From Primula veris (taxonomy: Eukaryota; Streptophyta; Magnoliopsida; Ericales; Primulaceae): a DNA stretch of 64,000 nt. Positions 46,616-58,459 of this stretch are shown here, piece after piece. How positions within the stretch are numbered: the stretch's first letter is position 1; each line of letters opens with the position of its first letter. The notes under the pieces were generated by a model that did not search any database, was not told the DNA's origin, and was given only the letters and a program-made list of their open reading frames with translations. Location of the stretch: positions 23,872,560 to 23,936,559 of the forward strand of contig OY821742.1 of the NCBI GenBank assembly GCA_963682055.1, given 5' to 3'. The translations under genes and the position numbers were made by a program.

Positions 46616-47794
46616 TATATATATTTTATATCTAATTACTTAGTATATATATGTAGATATATAAATTTGTAATATGTATATTCTAATTTGACAGTATTTT
46701 TTTAGTTTGACATAATTATACATTTTTAGGTTGCATTTCTTGACCAGTGTATATGTATGTTCCAATATGCTCGTATAACAATCGAATTTGACATATGTCC
46801 AATTTTTCTTTGACTTTAATATATTTGAATACTCGTGTTTGGTTAAAACAAGTTATCAAACTTATTCTAGGATTAGATTTATCCAATGGAATTGGAGACT
46901 AAGTACCGAATTTGTCGGTGAATAGTCCCGTATTTTTTTTTAGCCTATTGAGCCCCCTTCCTCGACTGGTTTAGTCGACTGGTCGGCCAGCAACCAATTT
47001 TTGGGAAATTGTCCCGGTCTTCGATTGGGTTTTTTTTTTGCGTTTTTTCTTTCTCTAGCTCTTTGTTTCGGTGTACTCTTTAGGGGCCTCGGCCCCCATT
47101 ATTTTATATATAAGATGGTTTACACTAAAAAAAAAAAAAGGTTATCAAACTTTATCCAGCTGAATCCCTTCTCCTCTTCCTAATAAACAGTAAAGGCGTA
47201 TGATAAAGTACATTAAATGCATTTTATCATGTAAGTGCATATCGCAGAATCAATAACCCTTACACGTGGGTCGGAGGCACACTTTAGATTTAACCATTTC
47301 ATCGGCTCATCACTACAAAATTTAAAAAATTATAGATGATGTGAGTTTTGACAAAATTGCATTAGTTATATAATAAAAAGAATATGGATTTCTTGCTTTC
47401 TAGTAAGCTAATTTAAATTTTGCCAAATCAAGTTGTTTGGACCTTTTCCCCTTTTGTATTGTTTGTTGAATATTATTCATTATATACTCTATAGAAGATA
47501 GAACTCAAGAAGCAAACCATGTGAGTGGGGTTGACATGAGTTTAAATCTGAAAACGATATTCTAGACTTTAAGTAGGGAGAATCATTAAAATTATATAAA
47601 AAGCCTGTGAAGTTCTTATACACGTGTATATATTTGTGTCTATAGAGTACCTTTTGGTAGAGTAATTTAGAGCAATCACGGCTGAATTATAACCCCTCTA
47701 AATACTATCGTAGATATTTCTTCAATATTTATGCTACAACAGTTCAGGTATATTAATATGTAATGACTAATGTACTCATTTGTGTAAAAGTAAA
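46616..47794. other. unassigned AT-rich sequence
   Basis: A TA-rich run is at 46610-46680. AAGTTATCAAACTTATTC near 46850 is echoed by GGTTATCAAACTTTATCC near 47140, suggesting a short duplicated insertion. No gene. Confidence 0.4.
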
Positions 47795-48624
47795 GGATGG
47801 AGGTTAAAATATAGGGTAAACGAGAAAAACAGTTAGAGTTTTCACCCGTTTCCCATAAGAGTTGACATGCAAAATAATCTCAAATAAATACTGATAAGAT
47901 ACAATCAGAAAGAATCAGAAAGTAAAAATATCCTCATAAGGAGATAAAACACAATATTTATATGGGAGACGTCCGTAAATATATAGTATAATCCAGAAAA
48001 AGTATTACTTGTCATGCAAGGAAACAAAATCTCCTACAAGATTCCGCCTCTCTACGAGGAGTACTATAATTCCAGCCCATCGGATGAATATATTCTTGGA
48101 TCCGAGAGTGAGGCAACAACACTATTTTTCAATAGCAAGTCAAAGTCGGTGGATACACATGGAAAGATAAAGAGGGGGTCATTATAATATATATTTGATA
48201 AGTCAACAGATATATTATAGCATGATCAGATATAATTGTAAAGATTGCGCTAATCAAAAATTTAGTACATCCGCCTATATAAAAAGCTCATAAAACAGGA
48301 AGAAGATGATCTCAATCTCTCTCTCATACACCAAATACCGGGTATTACTAAACCTTATTTCCATTAATAATCACATATTATATACAACATAATACGTTCA
48401 CACCTCCTTACAACTCTTCTGGGCGAAGGAGGATGAACGGTTTAAAACCAGCAAGTCCCAATTGTTCATAGCTTGAGTGGCACATATTACGTAGCTACAA
48501 GTGAAAAAGGCGGGCAAACCCTACAACGGAATTTTACTATTGGCTCAAAGCATCAGAAAGTCCGTAAGCATAACAACAACGAAGTGAGCTGGAAGAGCCC
48601 TAGAAGGGAATTTTCCCATTGGTT
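47795..48624 (+). repeat. 5' LTR of LARD-like element
   Basis: About 830 bp. The last few bases appear replaced by the TGTAACATCCCG insertion that follows at 48627. Confidence 0.75.
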
Positions 48625-48626
48625 AT

Positions 48627-50246
48627 TGTAACATCCCGAATTTTTATAAATGGTTTTATTTACGATTAAATTTATCCAAAAACGTTTTATACAACTTTTA
48701 CCAAAAACCGGTCACTCTACTAATTTTTAGGCAAAAACCGAAACTCTTCCGGAAAAGTTTATTTTAAAACCTAATAATAATTTTATAAATAAAAAAGACC
48801 CAATATCTTTGTTTCTAAAAATTTGTTATTTTTAAGCAGTAAAATAATAGTTTTAGTATAAGTTAACTTTTAGAACTATGGGGACCAAATAGTTCGCATC
48901 CCCAAAGTCTCTCAAAACACTTTTCATCCCACTTTTCAAAACAGAAAACCAAAAACCACAAAATAAAAATAAACAGGGAAACAAAGAGTGAAAAGAGAGA
49001 TTTCAAGCTTAGAAATAAAAAGAAGAAACCACCATTAGCAAGCCTTTACCGGAAGCATCTCCTCTACGAACTAAGGTAACGAGGGTTATCCATTGTGACT
49101 GGACGGGGGTGTATGTTAGGGTTAGATCTTGCGTTTTTAAAATTTAGGGTTTTTTTTTTTATCTCAATTATATTCTATTAAATTGTTAATTGGGTTTTAT
49201 GTGTTGCTCTTTTGGTTCACTTATTTGAATTTGAGAATTGGGAATTTAGACATATGAATTTCGAATTAATGAGAATATAGATGGGTTTGTGTGTTTTTAT
49301 GAGTTGTTATTTGGTATTATAGTTGTTGATGAAATTGGGTAAATTTATGTTGAATAAAGATGAGTTGTACTTTATGCATACAAGGTGTTTGTTAAAATAC
49401 CTGAATGAGATTTTATGTTGTTGGACTTGTTTGGCTAGTTGTGATTCTAGTACCTATGCTTATGTGTTTTGTTGAATTGCAATAATGTGACATTTGGGAA
49501 TGCTAGTATTTTGAGAATGTGATTTTATTGGGAATTGTGATAATTGAATATTATAATATTATTGGCCGAAGCCCTTTGTTTTATTTATTGGCAGTGGTCC
49601 ATGTCTCTCCCTATACCGGGGGCATGAAACGAGCCGAGGGGTATAGGGAATGACTCGTCTTACGGACTGGGGCAATGGTCTATGTCTCTCCCTATACCAG
49701 GGGCATAAGACGAGGGGAATGACCTACTTTACGGACTGGGATAGGTGGCGTGAGAGGTCCATGTGTGTTATAGATGTGTGTTGGAGTTACTTAATTTGTT
49801 TCGTTGTATGATGCTATTACATTTCTGTTGATACGTTGCTATTCTAGTTGTTGTTTGCGAGTTTTTGCATTTATTGGATGGAGTGACGGTATCATGTGTG
49901 GTGCCGCCTCATCTATGTATGTGCGTGAGACTCACCATTACAGTTTTGTCTTTCAGGTACAACTTAGGTTGAGATATTTGTATAGGAGTATTAACTCGGG
50001 GCTTCTTTCAGACACTTTCTTTTTACTTAGACCATTTTTGAGGTTATAGCCTATGGGCAAATTACATTCGTTTGGTATCTTTTTTTTATATAAATCTGTT
50101 AAAACCATCTTGTCTTGTAGCCGCGTTTTGCAAACATTTGTATTTCATTTGTATAATTGTTCTTTTAGCTCGCAAGTCGTTTTCCTTGAAAAGTTAAATT
50201 TTGTACCAACATGTTCTTTTTCCTTTAGCCACATTGCTTATAATAC
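48627..50246 (+). mobile_element. gypsy-like LTR fragment nested in LARD
   Basis: Starts TGTAACATCCCGAATTTTTA, a very common plant gypsy LTR start, and contains GTGAGACTCACCATTACAG, typical of the transcribed part of such LTRs. The right end and its duplication are not resolved. Confidence 0.55.
49587..49765 (+). repeat. two ~90-bp tandem units with hairpin
   Basis: The unit contains GGTCYATGTCTCTCCCTATA and a complementary GTATAGGGAATGACTC further on, so each unit can fold. Confidence 0.75.
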
Positions 50247-50251
50247 ATGTG

Positions 50252-50467
50252 TGTTGTAGGATATTATTTGTCATTCTTACTCTATTTGGCCTATTTTTGA
50301 CTTTTCTAACAGATGTAACCCTACCCTCTATTATATAAAGAGTGTCAGAGGTCTGTTGATGTATCTCTCTCTACACATATAAATGAATAAAGATCTACTG
50401 TTTTCTCTCTATGTTCTCTTTATGTCTCCTATATAATATATATACTGAGCTAATAAGACCTATAACA
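50252..50467 (+). mobile_element. copia solo LTR (same family as 27461 element)
   Basis: 216 bp, TGTTGTAGG to CCTATAACA, flanked by ATGTG (50247-50251) and ATGTA (50468-50472). No internal region. Confidence 0.88.
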
Positions 50468-50472
50468 ATGTA

Positions 50473-51171
50473 AAATTTCTTTTACTTATTCAATTTGTCA
50501 TATTATGAAAGTATTATATTTATTGTGATTCAACTCGTCCTATTATGGAAGTATTATATATTTATTGTGGTTCATTATTTCTTGTCAAAATGGCCACGTT
50601 TGACTTGTACATGTTCTGTTAATAAAATATATATTTGTATATAATACTATCATGATTATATTTGCATACAGATTTCATGATGCCATATAAGTGGGACTAA
50701 TATTTCATAAATTATTAGAGGTTGACATGATCGTATAGAATCACAATTTAACACATGTATTTTTACGGGTCACAAACAATTGCGAAATAAAATATATCAG
50801 GATCTCTTTATATTTTTGTACCCACTCATGCTACTAATGGTACGTGTCGAGTTATGTAGACATAGATTATCACACATTATGGTACAGCAAAAGGCCCAGA
50901 AGAGTGAGTCACTATACAGGATCGAGAAACTCCCCTCATAAATATTACCCCATGTGCAAGTATAAAACTATTAAAGAAACTGAATAAATATTACCCCAAG
51001 GGTAACAAACCTACTTGAAGGAAACACACATTCCAATAGGGCACACGACTTGCTGATGTAAATAGCAAAGAATATAAACCCCGAGGAGGGCCAACCTCCT
51101 CGGAAGAAGAAGGTACTCCAGGGAGAGGGAGCTAAAGATATTCTCGAGGTAATTCCCAAGTACGGGATAGT
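50473..51171 (+). other. LARD internal, non-coding
   Basis: No coding domain. The hAT element below is inserted at its end. Confidence 0.45.
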
Positions 51172-51179
51172 AAAGTGGT

Positions 51180-54100
51180 CAGGGGGGAAGCTAAGTGGGG
51201 ACGATCGGGTGCCACGGCACCCCCCATAATTTTAGAAATTCCAAGTGACGCAATTTTTTTTAGTACAATTTCTTTTTAGGTGTAGATTTGGCACCCCCCA
51301 TAAAAATATGTTACTTGTACATATATTTATAGCTAATGTTTGAACCTAAAACACAATAATTAAATTTGGGCCGAAAGACCCAATTATATTTTTCTTTGAT
51401 ATTGGACTCTTTAAGATTTAATTAAAAAAAAAATAACATCAACAACACTTCTCTTCGTGCATGTCAGCGTGTGTATCAAAATAAAAAACAAAGTTGAAAA
51501 AAGAAAAACTCCACTCCTCTGTGCTGCTGTGCACCGCATTGATTGGGGTTAGATTTAATTAAAAAAACATCAACAATTCTATCCTTCTGGCTCGGCAAGG
51601 TATACTCTTCTATTTATTTTTTCTTTTAATATGCTTCTTTTTATTATATGTATTGATGTTATGTTACACCATAGGTGTTTGATTAAAGTACTCAAAGGGA
51701 AAAAAAATAGGCTATTAACTCTTAGAGTTTTAATCTGCAGATCTGGCATCGCTAATTTTTTATCGAGTATAAAATGGGAAAGACACCTAAAATAAATTCG
51801 TTCTTTAAGAGAGCTAATGTTTCTCCGATGGAAGAGAATGTTGGTAGTAGTGTTGATCACGTGACAATCGATACGCCTAGTCCTCCAACAAAAATTCAAA
51901 GAATCGACACAGTAGAATTTGATATTAATTCGCTAGAGCGTGATCCTGGATTACGTAGAAAAATTTGGGAGTATCCTGTAAATAGGCGTGACGAAGTTCG
52001 TAGGGCGTACATAACACTACATGGTCCAAATCGTCCCGATTTAGGAAAAAAATATCCGTATACTCTTGCATCCGCCAAGGCTCATCCTCGAAGATTTCAA
52101 GCTCCGTGGTTTGCTTTATTTTCGTGGTTGGAATATTCAGTGGCCAAGAACAAGGCTTTCTGTTTTCCTTGTTTCCTTTTTGCGCCTCCGGATGGGTCTA
52201 GTTTTGCAGGACATAGTGCATTTGTTGTTGAAGGTTTTGATGGTTGGAGGAAGGTCAATAGCGGGAAAACTTGTTCTTTTTGTTTGCATGAAGGTGTTAA
52301 TTCCGATTCTTGTCATCGAGCCGCTGAACATAAATGGAAGGAAATACAAAACCCAACTCAAAATATTGAAAGGGTGATTGTAAAATTTTCTGCCGAACAA
52401 GTTTTTAACAATCGCATTCGCTTAAAAATTTCTATTGACTTGGTTTGAAGATTGGCCTTTCAAGCTATGCCTTTCAGAGGGCATGATGAGAAATCAACAT
52501 CAAACAACCGTGGTAATTTCCTTGAGTTTTATGATTTATTAGCATCATATAATGAAGAAGCCACCAAAGCATTGATAAATGTTCCAAAGAATGCCACTTA
52601 CAAGTCGTCTGATATTCAAAAAGAAATTTTACATATCTTTTCTATAAAAGTGAAAGAGGCGATTCGAGAAGAAATTGGACATGCTAAATTCTGCATTATA
52701 GTGGACGAAGCTCGAGATGCGTCAAAAAAGGAGCAAATGGCAGTAGTTATAAGATTTGTTGATAAAAATGGTGTTTTACGGGAGCGTTTTTTTGGTATTG
52801 TTCATGTTCCCAACACTATGGCAGTGACACTAAAAGATAGCATATGCTCAGTTCTCAATCACCACAATCTCGATATTCGGAATATTCGGGGACAATGATT
52901 TGACGGTGCAAGTAACATGCGAGGTGAGTTTCATGGACTACAAGCTTTGATATTAAGTGATTGCCCATATGCTTATTATGTTCACTGCTTCGCACATCGA
53001 TTACAATTAGCATTAGTGGCATCAGCAAAAGAAGTGCTTCCAGTCGACCGATTTTTTGCTAAATTGCTTCGGATCGTGAATATTGTTAGTGCATCATGCA
53101 AGAGAAATGATGAGTTGAAAGCTGCCTATGCCGATGATATTGCTTTCTTAATTTCCATTGAAGAGCTTGAGACTGCAAGAGGATTAAATCAAATTGGTAA
53201 TCTGCAACGACCTGGTGATACTCGCTGGAGTTCTCACCTAAAGTCTGTTTCTAGCTTGATAAAAATGTATAGGGCTGCTTGCATGGTTTTACTTAATATT
53301 TATGAAGATGGACCTACTTCTCTAAAGGGAGAAGCTCGTTCAACACATAAGGCATTAACTTCCTTTGAATTTGTCTTTATACTTCATCTTATGAAGTCAA
53401 TGTTAGGAATCACGAATTCTCTTTGTCTAGCTTTGCAATCTAAAACTCAAGACATTCTTAAGGCTACTTCAATGGTTTTATCTACTAAAAGCCTTCTTCA
53501 AAATCTTAGAGATGATGAATTCGATGATTTGGTTGCTACTGTCAAACTCTTTTGTGAATCACGCAACATTGATATCCCAAACTTGAATGCAAAATATTCT
53601 TCGAGGTATGATCCCACTCGTGATAACTTTTCAGTACTTGACCGCAATAGAGTTGATATTTTCTATCGTGCTATAGATTCTCAAATTCAAGAAGTATATC
53701 GTCGCTTTGATGAGCAAGTAATGGAATTGTTAGTTCTTAGTTCTACTTTGAATCCTAATTGTCACTCTTCAATATTCAAAATTGATGATATTTGTCTACT
53801 TGTTGACAAATTTTATCCGGAGGACTTTACGGAGTTTGAAAAAAGTAACTTGAAATTGGAACTTCGACATTACGAGAATTGTGTTATTTCTCTTCCTGAA
53901 TACAAGAATTTATCATCGATTTCCGAGCTTTGTCAATGGTTGGTAGAAACAAAATGGTCTACAACATATCAGCTTGTTTATAGAATTGTGGTTCTCGTGC
54001 TTACTCTTCCCGTTTCTACCGCCACCGCAGAAAGATCATTTTCAGCTATGAACATCATCAAAACTAGTATTCGTAATAAAATGGAAGCCGATTATCTTGA

Positions 54101-54392
54101 AGATTGTATGATGATGTATATTGAGAAAGATATTGCTTCAAAATTTAGCACGGAAACTATCATTGATGCATTTGCGAATGCGAGCAGCCGTCGGGTTCAT
54201 TTCTTTTGATTTTATCAGGTATCATGTTAGTTATTTGCAATAATTTTTGTGTTTATGCTTTGGTATTTGTTCAACAACACTTAAATGGGGTATATAGATT
54301 ATGGGTGAGTATGAAAAATTATTATTTTAAGTTGCTTTTTTTTTTTTGTATATTTTGGCACCCCCCATTTACACATCCTGGCTTCGCCCCTG
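51180..54392 (+). mobile_element. 3.2-kb hAT transposon, near-complete, with TSD
   Basis: Termini CAGGGGGGAAGCTAAGTGG and, reversed, CAGGGGCGAAGCCAGGATG. The exact 8-bp duplication AAAGTGGT is at 51172-51179 and 54393-54400. It contains one long transposase frame (51774-54209) with two stops. It is inserted in the LARD-like element, so it is younger than that host. Confidence 0.95.
51774..54209 (+). pseudogene. hAT transposase (TTF-type zinc finger, DUF4371, dimerisation)
   Basis: One reading frame of 812 codons interrupted only by TGA at 52446 and TGA at 52896. Order: a KxxKINSFFKR N-terminus; a TTF-type zinc finger (FCFPCFLF, about residues 135-185); DUF4371 starting LAFQAMPFRGHDE; the catalytic core with FCIIVDEARDAS and FDGASNMRGEFHGLQ; and a C-terminal hAT dimerisation region (LVLTLPVSTATAERSFSAMN). 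In relatives the two stop positions are normally occupied by ordinary residues, so each looks like a single-base loss. It acts, when whole, as a cut-and-paste transposase for ends like those of this element. No intron is evident. Confidence 0.92.
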
Positions 54393-55429
54393 AAAGTGGT
54401 CAACGTTAGCGACGATCTAAGAAAAGGAGGAGCCCTCCGTCGTACCCAGGAGAGTTCCACTGCAAAGATAAGTGTTGACCCACAGGTCATCAAGATAAGG
54501 GAAAAGAATATGACACACATGAGAATGTCAGCCCGCATGGGCTCCCCGACGATAGATTAACTGCGAATAAGAAATATTTGCATGAGCATGACATAAAAGG
54601 GTAACACCGTAGGAGCTACTGCATATGCCCAGAAAAATGCTTACCAATAACTACCCTGGGGTGCACACACTCTCCAGAGGACTGTTGCATATTCACCCGT
54701 TCATGCAGATGGGGAAAAGACGAGGCGAATGATAAATAAGATGCAAAAAATAGTAAAACACAAAAGAAAATCACACCAGTTGATCCCTCGAAAGGCTCAA
54801 CACTCCTGTTCAGCAGCACACCATTTCTCTTTATAAGCGCAAAACCCTATTAGGAGAGATCTTGATAGATACGAATCTCTTCCTGAGACACATTATTACT
54901 CTTCAGAGGCCACATCATCACTCATTCACGGACCTCACCGCCCAAGATTGGGCCAGCGGGGAGCCTAAAAGAAAGTACCGAAAGGATGACAACCATGAAA
55001 ATTCTCCAAGGGAGAGTCCATAACAACATTTCTTCACGGCCCTCGCCGCCAAAGATTGGGGGTAGCGGGGAGTGTGAGACAAAAATAAAAAATTCGACGA
55101 TCACGAAGATTCTCAAAGGAGGAGGTCTCATTATCTAGAGGCCTTAACATGGAGTAGAAGAGTCTCTTGAGTTACCCTTGAAACTCACGACAAACACAAC
55201 ATATTCGAAGGCAACCAACCGAATTCGGGGCATATGTCCTTCGCTTTTAAGAATGATATCCTTGAGATATTTCTTAGGTTAGAGAGGATATAAACATTGA
55301 AGAAATTACATAAATCATGAAAAAAATAAAAAAAGTTTACAAGAAGTTAAAATTGTCATTAGAAAAGTGACCAAGAGACGACACTAAGGAAGTGAGCAGC
55401 ATAAACGCTCATCGGGAACAAGAAGCATG

Positions 55430-55640
55430 CTTCTCCCTGAAAGTACACTCCTCCTATAGAGCTGCTCCTCCTAGAGAGATGCTCCTCCCAGTGAGTCGCT
55501 CCTCCTAGAAAGCCGCTTCTCTTAAGAAGCATGCTCTTCCTTACGAGTCGTTTCTTCCAGAGAGCCGGTCCTCCTAGGAAGTACGCTACTCTCAGGGAGC
55601 GTGTTCTTTTAGTGAGTACGCTTCTCTTAGGAAGCATTCT
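55430..55640 (+). repeat. short degenerate repeats (CTCCTCCTAGAAAGC)
   Basis: About seven copies of CTCCTCCYAGAGAGCYGCT with period near 25-35 bp. Confidence 0.7.
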
Positions 55641-56744
55641 CCCCCCAAGAAGCAAGCGTCTCCCATACAAGAAGGCACAACTCATTGGATTATACAAGAA
55701 GGCAGGTTTTACGTTGATCAGGAGCCACAATCCGTGTATATTATGGGTTCGGGTCGAGGGGGCAATCTCCCCTCACATCATGGGTCATGTCTTCCCCAAA
55801 AAATGAAACATGTGCCTCCCATACTGGTGAGCGCAACTCATCGGATCAGAAGTGGCAATCTATGCTGATCAGGAGCCACGATGCGCGTAGATTGCGAGCA
55901 GGTTCCAAGAGCTTCACATCATGGGGCATGCCTCATGCATATCGAGAAGCACTTTTTTCGCTGACTAAAAGGTGTTCCTCTCATAATATGAGGCACGAAC
56001 CGTCAGCAAGTAAACTCTCTCAAAAGAATTGAAGATAGTTCTTACTTGAAAATAGCACCGCCAATCAATGGAGAGGACATGGAACAACCATCTCTAACGA
56101 AGGTTAATAGTCCAAGAAAAATACATAGAGTTTATTGAAGACTCATCGACAATGGGGCTCTTCTACAATACGAAGCTCAGACGAAGATGAGACGAAGATA
56201 GGTGCATATAAAAAGATGCACCTAAAAGAATGCGACCAAGAGAAGAGCAAGGTCTGAAAGGAATTCTCGAGGCATTCCACCACTGTTGGTGATATCCCCC
56301 GCTAGATCTCAAAGGGCCTACTTCAGTGGTGACCTCTCGACCAGTCTCATTCTGTAGCACTCATTTGAGGCGTAATTTGAGAGACTGCGAGTTCTTATAA
56401 GGGTTATAAAGATCTGTTGTCATCATAAAGATGGTTACTAACCTCATTGAGGCCTTTTTGACAGGTTCCATGAGAGGTGTTTACCCAAAGGAAGAAAAAA
56501 GAAGACCCGCAACCCATATGGAGCAAGGTTGCGACTCTCATAAGTTGTGTTTCGGACTTTCCCTTGTCAAGGCACGCCACCGAGGCATGTGGAGTAGTAT
56601 AATGGGAACATCGACGTCAACATTCACCTCATGATGTATGAGGCCTAAACATTGATCTTAGGCAAGTTGAATGTTCCAGAGAATAAAGAAGACTTTCTAA
56701 GAAGGAAGCCATAGAAAAGCCAGTATAGCCTCTTCTCTGAGGGG

Positions 56745-57165
56745 ATTAGTCACTCCTTGAAGGAGTTTAGTCCCTTACAATGGACATTTATCTCTTTTAA
56801 GAGATCTATAAGTCCTCATGAGAGTCAGTTACCTCTCTTTAAAGGAGTTTAGTCCCTTATGAGGGAAGTTTATCTAATTTAAGCGATCTATAAGTCCTCA
56901 CGACTACCTCTCTGTAGAGGAGTTTGGTCCCTTACGAGGGAAGTTTATCTCTTTTAAGAGATCTGTAAGTCCTCACGAGAGGAAGTTACCTCTCTTTAGA
57001 GGAGTTTGGTCCCTTACGAGTGATGTTTATCTCTTTTAAGATATCTGTAAGTACTCATGAGAGGCAGTTACCTCTGTTCAGAAGAGTTTGGTCCCTTACT
57101 AGGGAAGTTTATCTCTTTTAAGAGATTTATAAGTCCCCATAAGAGGTAGTCATCTCTCTTCGGAC
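56745..57165 (+). repeat. five ~82-bp tandem units
   Basis: The phrase GAGTTTRGTCCCTTAC recurs near 56763, 56845, 56919, 57002 and 57086. Each unit also contains the palindrome-like CTCTTTTAAGAGATCT. Confidence 0.9.
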
Positions 57166-57476
57166 CAAGAAAAGGGGTCCTCGGTAAGGAAGAGACTAGT
57201 GGACAGTGATTTTCCAACAGATCGAGATATCTCCTCCGCCTGTCATGAAAAATTCAAGGACAACGATAGTGGTACGGGGGTGCCTATGAGGACATGGATA
57301 CCCCACTGCCTGCCAATGAATAACATGGGAGATGAGTCGGAGTGACGGGAATGATGGGATACTGATGGCTTAAACTCCCCCGTTGGGGACAAGAATAAAA
57401 CAAGAATTCAATAAGGGGGACAAGGATTTCAAACTGCAAAAGTTCGATCCTCGCACTCTCACAGTTGGGGAGATAT

Positions 57477-58459
57477 TGATGCAGGTTAAAATATAGGGTA
57501 GAAACTCCGTATTATTCGTTAGATATGGAGTGAGCCCTAGTATTTAATTCAACAATTAATAAGCATTTAATGGCCCTTGCAAGAGGAAAAGTTAGGGTTT
57601 TCACCCGTTCTCCCGAGGAGTTGACATGCAAGATAATCTCAAAGAGATACTAATAAGACACAATGAGAAAGTAAATATCCTCATAAGGAAGGAAGAAACA
57701 AAATCTATATGTGAGACATCCCATAAAGATATAATCTAATCCAGAAGGAAGTATTCCTTGTTGTACAAGGAAACAAAATCTCCTACGAGATTCTGCCTCT
57801 CTATGAGTAGTATAATTCCAGCCCCTCAGACGAGTATATTCTTGGGTCCGAGAGGGAGGCAATGCCAAGGGAAAAGGAGTCTTCACCCAAATTCATATAT
57901 AGAGAGAATCGTGACCCTCGGGGAAGCCCCTCCTTAAGGAGGCCAACAGCAACACTCTTCCCTAAGAGCAAGTCAAAGTTGACGGATATACATGGAAAGA
58001 TACATAAGATATTATTATAATATATCTTTGATAAGTGAAGAGATATATTATAACATGATCATATATGATTTCCAAGATTGCGCTAATCAAAAATTAGTCC
58101 ATCCGCCTATATAATGAGCTCATTAACCACGAATAAGAGGATCTCAATCTCTCTCGTATACTAAATACCGGGTATTACTAAACCCTACTTTCATTCATAT
58201 TCATATATTATATACACCATAAGAGGTTCACACCTCATTACAACTCATTTGGGCGAATGAGGGTGAACTGTGGTATAACCACAAAATCCCCATTTATGTT
58301 ATCTTGAGTGTGTATATATTACATAGCTACAAGAGAAAAAGGCAGGCAATCACTACAACGGAATTTTACTATTGGCTCAAAGCACCAGAAAGTTCCTAAG
58401 CGTAACAACAACGAAGTTAGCAGGCAAGGCCCTAGAAGGTAATTTTTCTATTGGTTCCA
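57477..58459 (+). repeat. 3' LTR of LARD-like element
   Basis: About 983 bp, from TGATGCAGG to about TTGGTTCCA. Confidence 0.75.

Larger units (their letters stand above)
54401..57476 (+). other. LARD internal, non-coding with tandem arrays
   Basis: GC-richer than its surroundings. ORFs at 55359-55730 (minus) and 55531-55806 (plus) run through short repeats and have no recognised domain. A ~110-bp unit starting near 54920 is repeated near 55025. Confidence 0.55.
47795..58459 (+). mobile_element. large non-coding LTR element (LARD-like) with nested insertions
   Basis: LTRs at 47795-48624 and 57477-58459 are directly repeated and share long words such as AATCTCCTACAAGATTC (AATCTCCTACGAGATTC in the second), CCGGGTATTACTAAACC and GGAATTTTACTATTGGCTCA. 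The second begins TGATGCAGG behind a purine tract, TTGGGGAGATAT. Two blocks of about 110 and 85 bp are present only in the 3' LTR. The internal region has no gag-pol coding and contains tandem arrays. Target duplications could not be fixed. Confidence 0.75.

Noticed and set aside
55359..55806. Two ORFs on opposite strands in the LARD interior
   Set aside because: They run through ~30-bp repeats and have no domain. The element is non-coding in this part.
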